DNA from: Streptomyces sp. WAC08241 | Lineage (GTDB): Bacteria > Actinomycetota > Actinomycetes > Streptomycetales > Streptomycetaceae | Length of the DNA stretch: 64,000 nucleotides | Assembly: GCA_007858575.1 (NCBI GenBank) | Contig: CP042279.1 | Span: 2,108,001-2,172,000 of the forward strand | Reading direction: 5' to 3' | Shown: positions 21,114 through 30,914 of the stretch, one piece after another | How the letters are laid out: each line of letters starts with the position of its first letter | Position numbering within the stretch: the stretch's first letter is position 1 | The notes under the pieces: generated by a model | What the model was told of the DNA's origin: nothing | What the model saw: the letters and a program-made list of their open reading frames with translations, nothing else | The model's database searches: none | Position numbers and translations under genes: made by a program

Positions 21114-22577
21114 TCAGTCCTCGACGGTCACGCGGACGGTCTTGACCTCGGGGTCGGCCGCGTCCGGCACGACCATTTCGGCCTCGACGCCGCTGCGCAG
21201 GTACCGTAGGACCTCGGCGTTGAGCCTCTCGCCGGGCAGCGCGGCGGGGATGCCGGGCGGGTAGGGCGTGAGCATCTCGGCGGCCACCCGGCCGACGGCC
21301 TTCTCCAGGGCACCTGTTCGGCCCGCCCGAAGAAGGCGTCGCGCGGGAGCATCGCCTGCTCCAGGCGCAGGTCGGCCGGGTCGGCGACCTCCACCCGGGG
21401 CGCGGGGCGCAGTTCGCCGGCGTGCGCGGCGGCGTTCCGCAGGGCGTCGAGCAGGAGCTGGGCGCTGTGGATGTCGTCCGCGTGGGTGAGCTGGGCGCTG
21501 GTGCGGCGGTGGTCGGACAGGTGCAGGTTGACGTGGTGGCGCTCGCGGATCCAGTCGGCGATCCGGTAGCCGGTGGTGCCGAGGCCGGTGATGTCGACGA
21601 TGACCTGGAGGGGTCGAGGTCGGCGGCGGCGGCCGGGGCCCGCAGAAGTCGTCGCGCCCGTGGACGCGCATGCCGTCGATGCCGTCGATCCGCGTCCGTA
21701 CCGTCTTGGCCAGGGAGAGCGCGTCGTCGTAGAGGGCGTGGCCGTGCTGGGCCATCTGGCGGCGCCAGCCGTCGAGGCCGCGTACACCAGGACGGAGGGG
21801 CTGGTGGTGCCCAGGAGGTCCTCGCGGTTCTTGAGGACCTCGGGCCGGATCAGGTCGCCCTGGAGGTGGAAGACCGAGCCCTGTTCGAGGCCGGAGCCCA
21901 TCTTGTGCACGGAGGTGACGCACACGTCCGCGCCGGCGTCCATGGCCCAGGTCGGCAGGTCCGGGTGGAACGGCAGGTGGGCGCCCCACGCCTCGTCGAC
22001 GATGAGCGGCACGCCGTGCTCGTGGCAGACGTCGGCGATGGCCGCCAGGTCGGAGCAGGTGCCGTACGGCGTCGGCGTCGTGACCAGGGCGCCCCGGGCG
22101 TCCGGGTGCTCGGCGAGGGCGGCGCGGAAGGAGTCGGCGGACGGCGGGTGCGCGAGGTGGAGTTCGGCGTCCCACTGGGGGTCCACCCAGACCGGCACGA
22201 TCCCGGCGAGCACGAGGCCGGACACCACCGACTTGTGCGCGTCCCGTCCCACGAGCAGCTTCTCGTGGGGCCCGGCGACGGACAGCATGGCGGCCTTCAC
22301 GGAGAGCGAGCTGCCGCAGGTCGAGAAGAAGGTGTGCTCCGCGCCGACCGCGTCCGCCATGAGCTCCTGCGCCTTGGCCAGCACCCCTTGGACGACCTGC
22401 GGTCGTCGAGACCGCTGGTGGCCAGCACGTCGGACCGGAAGACGGCGTCCCCGAGGACCGCGCGCACGCGGGCGTCCGCACCGCGGCCCTGCTTGTGGCC
22501 GGGCGGGGTGAAGGGGTCTGGTTCTCCGCGTGGTAGGCGGCCAGGGCGTCGAGCACGGGTGCTTGTGAATGGTCCAT
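21114..22577 (-). CDS. Orn/Lys/Arg-type PLP decarboxylase
   Basis: Fold-type I PLP enzyme of about 488 codons from ATG 22577 (MDHSQAPVLDALAAYH) to TVRVTVED. It carries the family's N-terminal motif FTPPGHKQGRG, a PLP-phosphate region (FFSTCGSSLSVKAA), DAHKSVVSGL, the Asp that contacts the ring nitrogen (VDEAWGAHL) and the Schiff-base lysine SVHKMGSG. The C-terminal subdomain holds YPPGIPAALPGE, typical of Orn/Lys/Arg decarboxylases. It should make an amine (cadaverine, putrescine or agmatine); the exact amino acid is not readable. Frame shifts lie near 22500, 22400, 21780, 21620 and 21310. It is divergent from the amidotransferase gene (265 bases between), implying shared control. Confidence 0.87.
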   Translation of the reverse strand: MDHSQAPVLDALAAYHAENQTPSPRPATSRAAVRTPACARSSGTPSSGPTCWPPAVSTTAGRPRGAGQGAGAHGGRGRRGAHLLLDLRQLALREGRHAVRRRAPREAARGTGRAQVGGVRPRARRDRAGLGGPPVGRRTPPRAPAVRRLLPRRPRRAPGRPGRPGHDADAVRHLLRPGGHRRRLPRARRAAHRRRGVGRPPAVPPGPADLGHGRRRGRVRHLRAQDGLRPRTGLGLPPPGRPDPARGPQEPRGPPGHHQPLRPGVRGLDGWRRQMAQHGHALYDDALSLAKTVRTRIDGIDGMRVHGRDDFCGPRPPPPTSTPPGHRRHHRPRHHRLPDRRLDPRAPPRQPAPVRPPPHQRPAHPRGRHPQRPAPARRPAERRRARRRTAPRAPGGGRRPGRPAPGAGDAPARRLLRAGRTGALEKAVGRVAAEMLTPYPPGIPAALPGERLNAEVLRYLRSGVEAEMVVPDAADPEVKTVRVTVED

Positions 22578-22762
22578 GGTGCTTCGACTGCCCCCGGAAA
22601 AGGACAAAACCCCAGGTGGCCGTGGACGGAGGGTGTCCGCACCATGACGCTTCGGAAGGCATGATCCCTGGTCGGCCGGGCACTCGCGATACGGAGCGGG
22701 TCGCCGCGCGCCCCGTACCGAGGGGTGCACGGGCACCTGCTCCCTGTCTCGAGGAGTCTGCA

Positions 22763-22855
22763 GTGAGTGATGCACATGAGGTCGAGGAGGGCTGTGAGGC
22801 CCCGGACGCCGGGGCGGCGGGAGAACGACGGACGGACGTGACATGTGCGGTCTGA
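22763..22855 (+). CDS. Possible 30-codon leader ORF overlapping the amidotransferase start
   Basis: GTG 22763 lies 7 bases after GAGGAG, a better ribosome site than the one before the amidotransferase ATG. The frame gives an acidic peptide (SDAHEVEEGCEAPDAG...) that ends at 22855, 13 bases inside the amidotransferase gene. It could be a translational-coupling leader, or the misread start of a slightly different upstream gene given the local error rate. Confidence 0.3.
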   Translation: MSDAHEVEEGCEAPDAGAAGERRTDVTCAV

Positions 22856-24623
22856 GCGGTGAGATACGTTTCGACGACCGTCGGCCCGACGTGGCCGCGG
22901 TGGAGCGCATGACCGACCGCCTGGCGGCCCGGGGCCCCGACGGCCGGGGCATCTGGTCGCAGGGCCCGGTGGCCCTGGGGCACCGCCGGCTCAAGATCAT
23001 CGACCTGTTCGAGCGCGGCGCCCAGCCGATGGCGGACGCCGAGGCCCGGCTCACGGGCGTGTTCAACGGGTGCGTGTACAACTACCAGGAGCTCCGGCGA
23101 GAGCTGGAGACGCTGGGGCACCGGTTCTTCTCCACCTCGGACACCGAGGTCGTCCTCAAGGCGTACCACCAGTGGGGCGTCGACTGCGTCGACCGCTTCA
23201 AGGGCATGTTCGCCTTCGTCATCGTGGAGAACGACACCGGCCGGGTCGTGCTCGGCCGCGACCGGCTCGGCATCAAGCCGCTGTACCTGTCCCACGCCCC
23301 CGGCCGGCTGCGGTTCGCCTCAGCCTGCCCGCGCTGCTCGCGGGCGGCGGCGTCGACACGTCCCTGGACCCGGTCGCCCTGCACCAGTACCTGAGCTGGC
23401 ACGCCACGGTGGCGGCCCCGCGGACCGTCCTCAACGGGGTGCGCAAGCTGCCGCCGGCCACGGTGCGCGTGGTGGAGCCCGACGGCTCCTACCGCGACCG
23501 GGTCTACTGGCAGCCGTCGTACACCCGCCGCGCCGAGTACGCGGGCATGGACGCGACCGACTGGCGCGACGCGGTCCTGGACGCGCTGCGGACGGCGGTG
23601 CGCCGCCGGATGGTCGCCGACGTGCCGGTCGGCGTGCTGCTCTCCGGCGGGCTCGACTCGTCCCTGATCGTCGGGCTCCTCGCCGAGGAGGGCCAGAAGG
23701 ACCTGGCCACGTTCAGCGTGGGGTTCGAGGCGGAGGGCGGCGAGGAGGGCGACGAGTTCTACTACTCCGACCTGGTCGCCCGCCACTACGACACCGCGCA
23801 CCACCAGTTGATGGTCCCTCGGACCGGGTGTCGACCGCCCTGGACAGCGCGGTCCTGGCCATGAGCGAGCCCATGATCAGCCATGACGTGGTCGCGTTCC
23901 ACCTGCTGTCGGAGCTGGTCTCCAAGGAGGTGAGCGTCGTCCAGAGCGGTCAGGGCGCCGACGAGGTGTTCGCCGGCTACCGCTGGTACCCGGACCTGGC
24001 CTCCGTGCCGCGCGAGCGGGAGCCGGAGCAGTACGCGGAGGTGTACTTCGACCGTCCGCACTCCGACTTCGCCCGGATCCTCCAGCCGCACCTGCTGACC
24101 GGCCGGGACGAGTCCGGTCTGTTCGTCCGCGAGCACATGGCCGCGCCGGGGCCGAGACCGCGCTCGACGCGGCGCTGAGACTCGACACCCACGTCATGCT
24201 CGTCGACGACCCGGTCAAGCGCGTGGACAACATGACCATGGACTGGGGCCTGGAGGCCCGGGTGCCGTTCCTGGACCACGAGCTGGTCGAGCTGGCGGCG
24301 GCCTGCCCGCCGGAGCTGAAGCTGGCCCGGGGCGGCAAGGGCGTCCTGAAGGACGCGGGCCGCAAGCTGCTGCCGCGCGAGGTCGTGGACCGGCCCAAGG
24401 GGTACTTCCCGGTGCCGGCCATCCGCCACATGGCGGGGCCCGTCCTCGAACGGGTGCGCCAGGCGCTGTCCGCGCCGGAGGCACGCGCGCGGGGCGTCTT
24501 CCGGGACGAGTACGTCGCCGAGCTGCTCTCCGCCCCGACCACCACCGGACGAAGCGAGGAGCGAACGCCCTGTGGCACGTAGCGTTGCTGGAGATATGGC
24601 TGCAGACGCACGGGATCGAGTGA
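22843..24623 (+). CDS. N-acetylglutaminylglutamine-amidotransferase-like enzyme (asparagine synthetase family)
   Basis: About 594 codons. The mature protein starts with the catalytic Cys (MCGLSGEIRF), followed by an Ntn glutaminase domain (RGPDGRGIWSQG, LGHRRLKIIDL, FNGCVYNYQEL). The ATP-pyrophosphatase domain has the PP-loop LLSGGLDSSLIVG. The text VSVVQSGQGADEVFAGYRWY and the C-terminal end ALWHVALLEIWLQTHGIE resemble enzymes that amidate N-acetylglutaminylglutamine (an osmolyte) rather than ordinary AsnB. The end lies at 24623 once a frame break near 24540 is allowed; others lie near 23325, 23820 and 24150. It overlaps the S9 peptidase start by 4 bases (GTGA). The matching acetyl-dipeptide synthetase is not in the window. 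Confidence 0.85.
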
Positions 24624-26865
24624 TCGGAGCGATGTCGGCGGCGCCCGTGCCGGTGCCGCTGGCCGACGCGGCCGGGACCCGCGACACGCCCCGGCCGCTG
24701 GTCGCGCACGGCTGCTGGTACCCGTCCGCGGACCCCACGGGCGCATGGGTGGCGTTCATCTGCGACCGGACGGGCGTGCCCCAACTGTGGACCGGGGCGG
24801 TGAACGGCACGGAGATCCACCTCCTGGACGCCGACCCCGATCCGGTCACGGAGGTGGCCTGGTCCCCCGACGGGCGGTGGATCGCCTACACGGTCGCCCC
24901 CGGGGGCGGCGAGCACACCCGCGTCCTGTGCGTACGGCCGGACGGCACCGGCCGCCGGATCGTGGCGGGCGCGGACGCGGGCAGCTCCGCCTACCTGGGC
25001 TGCTGGACGCGCGACGGCTCGGCCGTGGCGGTCACGGTGGCCGAGCCGCCGCCCCGGCGGGTCGCACGGTCCTGCGGGAGCCGCCCGCCCCGGACCACGA
25101 GACGGCGTTCGCCGACCTGCCCCCGGGCTGGGCGGAGCGCGACGGCCCGGCCACGCTGCTGGGCGGCGCCGGACACGGGGAGGTCGGCCCGGACGGAGCG
25201 GGCCCCGGCCACGGCCCCGGCTTCGCCTCCGGTCACGGCTTTGGTTCCGGTCACGGCTTTGGTTCCGGTCACGGCTTCAGCCCCGACCCCGGCTTCGGCT
25301 CCGGCTCCGGCTCCGGCTCCGGCTTCGACTCCGGGGCGAGCGGGCCGGACGGCGGGAGCAGCGGCCCGGGCGGCGGGATCGCCGGTCCGGACGGCGAGGG
25401 CGCCGGTCTCGACGGCGGGGCGCCGGACCGGCTCACCGCCTATCTGGTCGACCCCTCCGGACTCGGGTCGCCCGTGCTCGTCGCCGCCGAGTCGGGCGCC
25501 GCGACGCTGCGGGTGTGCGACGTCAGCCAGGACGGCCGGTTCGCCCTGGTGCGCCGGGGACCGCGCGGTCGGCGGGAGGCGGTGGTGGTGCGCACGGCCG
25601 ACCTCGCGACCGGATCCGTCCTGCGGGTCGGCGACGGGGACCCGTGGATCGGCCGGTTCTCGCAGGACGGGCGCACCCTGTGGCTGCGCAGCGACCACGA
25701 GCGCCCGTTCGCGGCGCTCCTCGCGGCCTCCCTCGACGAGGACGGCGGGCGCCTCGGCCTGTCCGTGGTGGCCGAGCGCGAGGGCAGCGACCTGGAGCTC
25801 CTCGCGTTCGCCGAGGACGGGCGCACGGCCGCGCTGGCGTGGAACGTGCGGGGCGCGAGCGAGCTGGAGACCCTGGGCCTGTCCACGGCGGCCCGGCCCC
25901 GGCGGGTGCCGCTGCCGCACGAGGTGGTCACCCGCGTCACCCGGGCCGGGCCCGCGGGAATGGTCCTCGCCGTATCGGGTTCGCAGCGCCGTCCGGGCGT
26001 GTGGTGGGCCCCTCCCGGGGCCGGGCGCTGTCGGCGCGCACGCCGTGGTCGTCCCGGGACGAGGACGCCGTGCCCCGGGCCGGCCGCCCGTACGGCCCGT
26101 GCCGCTGCGGCCGGTGGCCCGTGACGGGCTGCACCTGGGCGGCTGGTACTACCGGGCGCCGGGCCGTGACGCCGGGCGCCCGGCCCCGTGCGTGATCCAT
26201 CTGCACGGCGGGCCGGAGGAGCAGGAGCGGCCGGTGTTCGATCCGCTGTACCACGAGCTCTCGGCCGGGGCCTGGACGTCTTCGCGCCCGACGTGCGCGG
26301 CTCGTCCGGCTGGGGCAGGTCGTTCGTGGACGCCGACCTCGGTACGGGGCGGTTCGCGGCCATCGACGACGTCGCCGACTGCGCGGCGCACGTGATCCTG
26401 GACGGCCTGGCCGATCCGACGCGCCTCGCGGTGATGGGGCGCTCGTACGGCGGCTATCTGACGATGGCGTCCCTGGTGTGGCACCCCGAGCTGTTCCGTA
26501 CGGGGGTGGCGGTGTGCGGGATGTCGGACCTCGCGACGTTCTTCGCGGGGACGGAGCCGTGGATCGCCGAGTCGGCGGCGCACAAGTACGGCCATCCGGT
26601 GCGCGACCGGGAGCTGCTGCGTTCCCTGTCCCCCATGAGCCGGGTCGACGAGCTGCGGGTGCCGCTGCTCGCGGTGCACGGCGAGCACGACACGAACGTT
26701 CCGCCGGGCGAGTCCGAGCAGATGGTGCGCGCCGCGCGGGAGCGGGGCCTGCCGGCCGAGATGCTCACGCTGCGTGACGAGGGGCACGAGTTCCGGCGGG
26801 CGGACAACCGGCGGCTGTTCCGCCGGACCGCCGCCGACTGGATGCAGCGGCACCTGGGCCGGTGA
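24620..26865 (+). CDS. S9 family (prolyl oligopeptidase-type) peptidase
   Basis: About 749 codons, cytoplasmic, with an N-terminal beta-propeller (VAWSPDGRWIAYTVAPGG, VSQDGRFALV, FSQDGRTLWLRSDHE) and a C-terminal alpha/beta-hydrolase domain: oxyanion region HLHGGPEEQ, nucleophile Ser in MGRSYGGYLTMA, Asp in HGEHDTNVPPGE and His in DEGHEFRR. The start GTG 24620 overlaps the previous stop (ATG 24632 is an alternative). Between about 25186 and 25430 the propeller is interrupted by roughly 80 residues of Gly/Ser/His repeats. Frame shifts lie near 25055, 26010 and 26268. Likely trims or recycles the peptide product of the divergon. Confidence 0.86.
25231..25320. repeat. 18-base tandem repeat inside the S9 peptidase gene
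   Basis: GGTCACGGCTTTGGTTCC is repeated exactly at 25231 and 25249 and partly at 25267, then a GGCTCC array follows. It encodes GHGFGS units. The repeat keeps the reading frame (18 = 6 codons). Confidence 0.85.
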
Positions 26866-26978
26866 GCCGCGGCGCTTTTCCTCACCGTCCGCAGCCGGGT
26901 GGTCCCACCCGCGTGACCTGCGGAAAGCGGTGCCCTCCGGGCCGATTCCCGCCGCCCGATCGGGGGTATTCGGGAGAC

Positions 26979-28079
26979 ATGATCACTATTGGGGTCGAGG
27001 AAGAGTATTTGCTGCTCGATCCGGACACATGCCTTCCGGTACCGCTCGGTGACCAGGTGCGCGCGTCCGCCGGACTGCAGCCGCTCGTCGAGGCACCGAG
27101 GTCCAGTCGGAGCTGCTCCAGGCACAGGTGGAGGTCGCCACGCCCGTGTGCACGGACCTGGAGGAGGTCGGCGGCCACCTGCTGCGCCTGCGGCACGCGC
27201 TCGGCATGGCGGCGGAGAGGAACGGCTGTCTGCTCGCCGCCTGTGCGACGGCCCCTACCGGGAGACGGTGCCCGTGCCGGTCACCCGGAAGGCCCGTTAC
27301 CTGGCGATGTCCACCCAGGCCCCGCAGCTCGTGGCCGAGCAGTTGGTCAACGGGATGCACGTGCACGCGGCCGTGCCGGACCGCGAGATGGGCGTCGCCG
27401 TCCTGAGCCGCATCCGGGTCTGGCTGCCGGTCCTGGTGGCCATGTCCGCGAACTCGCCCCTGTGGGACGGCGGCGACACCGGGTTCGCGAGCTGGCGCAC
27501 GGTGATCTTCGGGCGGTGGCCGGTCAGCGGCCCCCGCCCCGCTTCACCTCGCTCGCGGACCACGAGGAGCGCGTCCAGGCGCTCCTCGACACCGGCATCA
27601 TCACCGACACCGGCCAGTTGTACTGGCAGGCCCGCCTGTCCGACCGGTACCCCACGGTCGAGGTGCGCTGCGCCGACGTCCAGTTGCGCGCCGACGAGGC
27701 GGTCATGTTCGCCGGGATCGTCCGGGCGCTGGTCGCCACCGCGATCGACGAGGAGAAGGCCGGCGTGCCGCTCCCCGACTGCTCGCCCGAGCTCCTCCAG
27801 GCGTCCAACTGGCACGCGGCCCGGCACGGTCTGAGCGGCCTGCTCGTCGATCCGGAGGGGCGGTCGCGCCGGGCGGGCGACGTGCTGTGCTCGCTGCTCG
27901 AACACATCACGCCCGCTCTCGACGAGGCCGGCGACACCCGCGAGGTGTCCTCCCTGCTGCACCGGCTGCTCCAGGAGGGCACCTCGGCCGACCGCCAGCG
28001 CCGTGCCCTGGCCGAGGGCGGTCTGCCGGCCCTCGTCGAACTGATCACCACGGAGACGGTCGCCCCTGACCCCCGCACC
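26979..28079 (+). CDS. YbdK-type carboxylate-amine ligase (glutamate-cysteine ligase family 2)
   Basis: About 367 codons from ATG 26979 (GGGAG 2 bases before), giving [15 protein letters not shown], the hallmark start of YbdK/GCS2 enzymes that join the gamma-carboxyl of glutamate (or similar acid) to an amine using ATP. Other family text: [23 protein letters not shown]-like [29 protein letters not shown]. The natural end is probably ETVAP-stop at 28079 if one C is restored in gcccctga; as written the frame runs on through the terminator. Other shifts lie near 27100, 27240 and 27535. The co-directional position after the S9 gene suggests the same pathway. Confidence 0.84.
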
Positions 28080-28091
28080 CTCCTCCGTCCC

Positions 28092-28119
28092 GCGCGCCGC
28101 CGGAAGACCGGCGGCGCGC
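28092..28119. terminator. Terminator between YbdK-type gene and convergent unknown gene
   Basis: GCGCGCCGCC and GGCGGCGCGC form a perfect 10-base-pair stem around an 8-base loop. Its position supports a gene end at 28079. Confidence 0.82.
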
Positions 28120-28122
28120 CGT

Positions 28123-28665
28123 TCAGATCTTCCCGGCGACCAGACGGGTCCGGTGCCCGAGGACACGCGTCACCTCGGCGATGAACCCGGCCGCAGCGGC
28201 GGACCGTTCCAGTGTTCGATGCCCAGGTACGCGAAGGCCAGGTGGTCGTTCTCCCACTCCCACGCGGGCAGCGGGACCGGTCGGCGGCACGCCGGCACCG
28301 CACCACGGCCTCGCCCGTGGCGTGCCAGGTGTCCATGGCCTCGGAGAAGGGGAGCCGTGCGTCCTCGCCGGACGCGGTCTCCGCGCAGTGCGGGCAGACG
28401 GGCGAGCCGCCGGTGCTCAGCGATCCGAAGAACACCGTGCGTCCGGTGACGATCGCCAGGCCGTCGGTCGACAGCCAACGGCGTTCGTCCGTCACGTGCG
28501 ACCAGCGCGGTCCCGGCGTCAGCACCGGCCGGTCGTGGTGGGAGAACTCCTCTCCCGCGACCGCGATCCCTCCTCGACCAGCCACGCCGCCACCCGGGCC
28601 CCGAGCGCCTCCGCCTCCTCGGGCGTGGCGTCGAGGTCGACGATCGTCTGATAGTGGCTCCCCAC
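28123..28665 (-). CDS. Unknown protein with a CPHC zinc-ribbon-like motif
   Basis: About 182 codons from GTG 28665 (GGGGGA upstream), start GSHYQTIVDLDATPEEA, end GHRTRLVAGKI at 28123. Visible parts: a short N-terminal alpha/beta segment, LSTDGLAIVTGRTVFFG, a single VCPHC pair of cysteines, Trp-rich AWEWENDHLAFAYLGIEHWN. No signal peptide or membrane segment. Family not recognised, but the gene looks real because its text is coherent across frame shifts near 28560, 28300 and 28180. It is convergent with the ligase gene and shares its terminator. Confidence 0.6.
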
Positions 28666-28780
28666 CGGATCCCCCTGTTCGGTCCGTACCGTCGCGACGG
28701 TACGGCAAGGGTCCGACAACGGGTCCGGTTCGCGGCGCCCCGGGAAAACGCCTGTCGGCGCGGGCGGCGGGCGTCCTACG

Positions 28781-29225
28781 GTGAGTCCATGCACCGACAG
28801 CACGGGCGCGGCCGGCGCCCCGCCCGCCGGGCCCGGGGGCGGGCGGCACGGCGGTCGTCCCGCCCTTCGACGTCGCGGGTTCCGACGTCGTGCTCGTCGG
28901 GTACTTCTCCGCCCGGCAGCGGGACTTCGCCGCCCTGATGGACGCGGCCGCCGCCGAACTGGCGGCCCGCGGCGCCCGGGTCGTGGCACGGGCCGTGCAG
29001 CGGCGCGGCGTCTCGCGCGGAGGGGCGCGGAAGATGTCCCTTCCGTTCTCCTCGCGGACGCTCCTGAGCGGCGGGAAGGCCCACGAGGTGGCGGAGGCCC
29101 GCGAGCGGACGGGCGCGGACGCGGTGGTCTTCCTCAACGCGCTGACGGGGCATCAGCGGCACGCCCTGACGGGCCTCTTCGGCTGCCCGGTGGTCAGTCT
29201 CGCGGAGACCCCGCCGCCGGTGTGA
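28781..29225 (+). CDS. Stand-alone HflX N-terminal-domain-like protein
   Basis: About 148 codons from GTG 28781, with a frame shift near 28845. The region VLVGYFSARQRDFAALMDAAAAELAARG ... (read in parts), KAHEVAEARERTGADAVVFL and NALTGHQRHALTGLFGCPVV resembles the N-terminal domain of the ribosome-associated GTPase HflX, where a parallel strand-helix fold ends in an 'LTxxQxxxL' segment. There is no G domain downstream: the stop at 29225 is followed by repeats and a convergent gene. Function unknown; a ribosome or nucleotide role is only a guess. Confidence 0.5.
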
Positions 29226-29240
29226 GCCGACCGGGAGCGC

Positions 29241-29299
29241 GGGCGCGTACGGTCCCCCGGGCACGGGCGCGTACGGCCCCCGGCCGCGGGCGCGTACGG
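29241..29299. repeat. Intergenic repeat, three copies of GGGCGCGTACGG
   Basis: The 12-base core GGGCGCGTACGG recurs at 29241, 29265 and 29288 (spacing 24 and 23) in the 77-base gap between two convergent genes. Each copy carries a CGTACG palindrome. Confidence 0.8.
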
Positions 29300-29302
29300 T
29301 CG

Positions 29303-30051
29303 TCACTCCCCCAGTCGCGAGAGCACCGCCGCCATCGCCCGGTCCACGGCCTCGGCCGACTCCTCGGTGGGGTCGAGCAGTTCGAAGCCGTGGCGGCCGT
29401 GGGGCACGTCGACGGTCTCGACGCGGGCCCCGCGCTTGCCGGCGGCGGTCAGGAACTCCTCGACCGTCGCCGCGATCGCCGGATGCTCCAGGCCGGCCCG
29501 GGTGAGGACCACCGGCGGTCCGTCCGCCGTGCCCACCGCGTCGACCGGGCGGAAGCGGGGCTCCACCGCCTCCCAGCCGGGCAGCGGCGCGAGCATCGGG
29601 TAGGTGGCGGCCACGCACCGCAGCCACGGCGGGGCGCGGCGAGCCAGTCCGCCGCGAGGAGCCCGCCGCCGGAGAAGAACCAGAGCGCGATCCGCTCCCG
29701 GTCGACGCGCGGGTCGGCGCGGACGAGTGCGACGGCCCCGGCGAGGTCCTCGGCGGCGAGGGCGTAGTCGGCGAGGCCGTGGAGCCGGTGGTCCAGGGTG
29801 GCGCCGACGGCGCCCGCGCCCGCCGCGAGGCGTCCGTACCCCAGGAGGGACGGCGTGTCGCGCGGGGTGGGCCGCTGGTCGGGGTCGACCGGGCCGCCGT
29901 GGACGAAGACGATCGCCGGCCGGGGCCCTCCGGCGTCCGGGAGGTGGAGGTCGACCCGGCCGTGGCGTTCGCGCGGGACCTCGGGGACGTCCCGTACCCC
30001 TTCGAGGAAGGGCCGGAGGTGCGTCGGCCGCTCGTCCGCGGGCGCGGTCAC
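29303..30051 (-). CDS. Alpha/beta hydrolase (esterase-like)
   Basis: About 249 codons. GTG 30051 overlaps the upstream stop (GTGA), so it is coupled to the neighbouring hydrolase gene. Fold markers: IVFVHGGPV (oxyanion loop), DPRVDRERIALWFFSGGGLL (nucleophile elbow reads FSGGG, a Ser-containing but atypical form), and VPHGRHGFELLD (catalytic His). A frame shift lies near 29640. Resembles dienelactone-hydrolase/acyl-esterase relatives; substrate unknown. Confidence 0.75.
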
Positions 30052-30785
30052 CCGGTGGCCTCGCCCGCCGCCGCGCGGAGCAGCGTCTCCGCGAGTCCGG
30101 CGGGCGCGGAGAGCATCGGCCAGTGTCCGGTGGCGAGTTCGAGGAAGCGGATCCGGTCGTCGGCCAGCGCGCGGAACCGGGGCGGGCCCGACTCCACCAG
30201 CATCTCGACCGTGGAGACGTCCGGCCCGCCGGCCGTGCACAGGACGCCGGTGACCGGCAGGGCGGAGGCGGCTCCGGTCAGGCGGAGCGGTTCGGTGAGC
30301 GTGGCGGCCGGCTGGGGCACGGCGAGGCGCTCCAGGCGGGCGAGGGCCTCGTCGGGGACGCCTTCGAGGCCGCCCCAACGGGACCGGGTCTCCCGCGTCG
30401 GTGGCGGGACCCGTCCGTCCTCGCCGGCCCGGCCCCCGGGGTCGGGCACGGAGCGCGCGGCCGGCTCCCCGTCCTGCGGGAGGAGCGTGTCCAGGGCGAC
30501 GATCCGGGCGACCCGTCCGGGCCGCCGGTCGGCCGCGCCGAGCACCGGATGGAGTCCGTACCCGTGGCCCACGAGGACCACCTCGGCCGCCGTGAGGCCG
30601 TCGATCAGCCGCACCAGGTCCTCGACGTGCGTCTCCAGTCCGATCCCGGCCCCTGCGCGCCGGCCGTCCATGCCCGTCAGGGTCACCGGGTGCGCCTCGG
30701 CACCCGCCCTCCGGAGCCGGGCCGCCGTCTCCTCCCACACCCAGCCGCCGGTGAAGCTGCCCGCCACCAGTACGAACGCCGTCAT
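30048..30785 (-). CDS. EstC-like alpha/beta hydrolase with altered nucleophile
   Basis: Intact 245-residue protein, ATG 30785 with GGAG 6 bases upstream. The N-terminus FVLVAGSFTGGWVWEE and GMDGRR text match the EstC/hydroxynitrile-lyase-like family, and the late His is in TGHWPML. The nucleophile elbow, expected GHSxG, reads VGHGYGLHP, so Ser is replaced by Gly. Because this frame has no indel, the change is likely real unless it is a substitution error. It leads a two-gene unit with the next hydrolase and is divergent from a MerR regulator. Confidence 0.82.
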   Translation of the reverse strand: MTAFVLVAGSFTGGWVWEETAARLRRAGAEAHPVTLTGMDGRRAGAGIGLETHVEDLVRLIDGLTAAEVVLVGHGYGLHPVLGAADRRPGRVARIVALDTLLPQDGEPAARSVPDPGGRAGEDGRVPPPTRETRSRWGGLEGVPDEALARLERLAVPQPAATLTEPLRLTGAASALPVTGVLCTAGGPDVSTVEMLVESGPPRFRALADDRIRFLELATGHWPMLSAPAGLAETLLRAAAGEATG

Positions 30786-30914
30786 GACCGTCTCCTCGCC
30801 TCTTCCGGTTCCTCCGCGGCCGTGTCCGCCGCTCCCCGACGCTAGGAGCTCCCCTGCGGGAGGTTCAAGAGCCGCTTCCGGCGACCTCACCAGACGAGGA
30901 CCCCGCCGTGCCGA

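Noticed and set aside
28092..28119. Possible small RNA gene from the strong hairpin
   Set aside because: Its position between two convergent stops is fully explained as a terminator.
26979..28184. YbdK-type protein extended to 28184
   Set aside because: The extra 35 residues are translated from a terminator hairpin and the convergent gene; one missing C before the TGA at 28077 explains the read-through.
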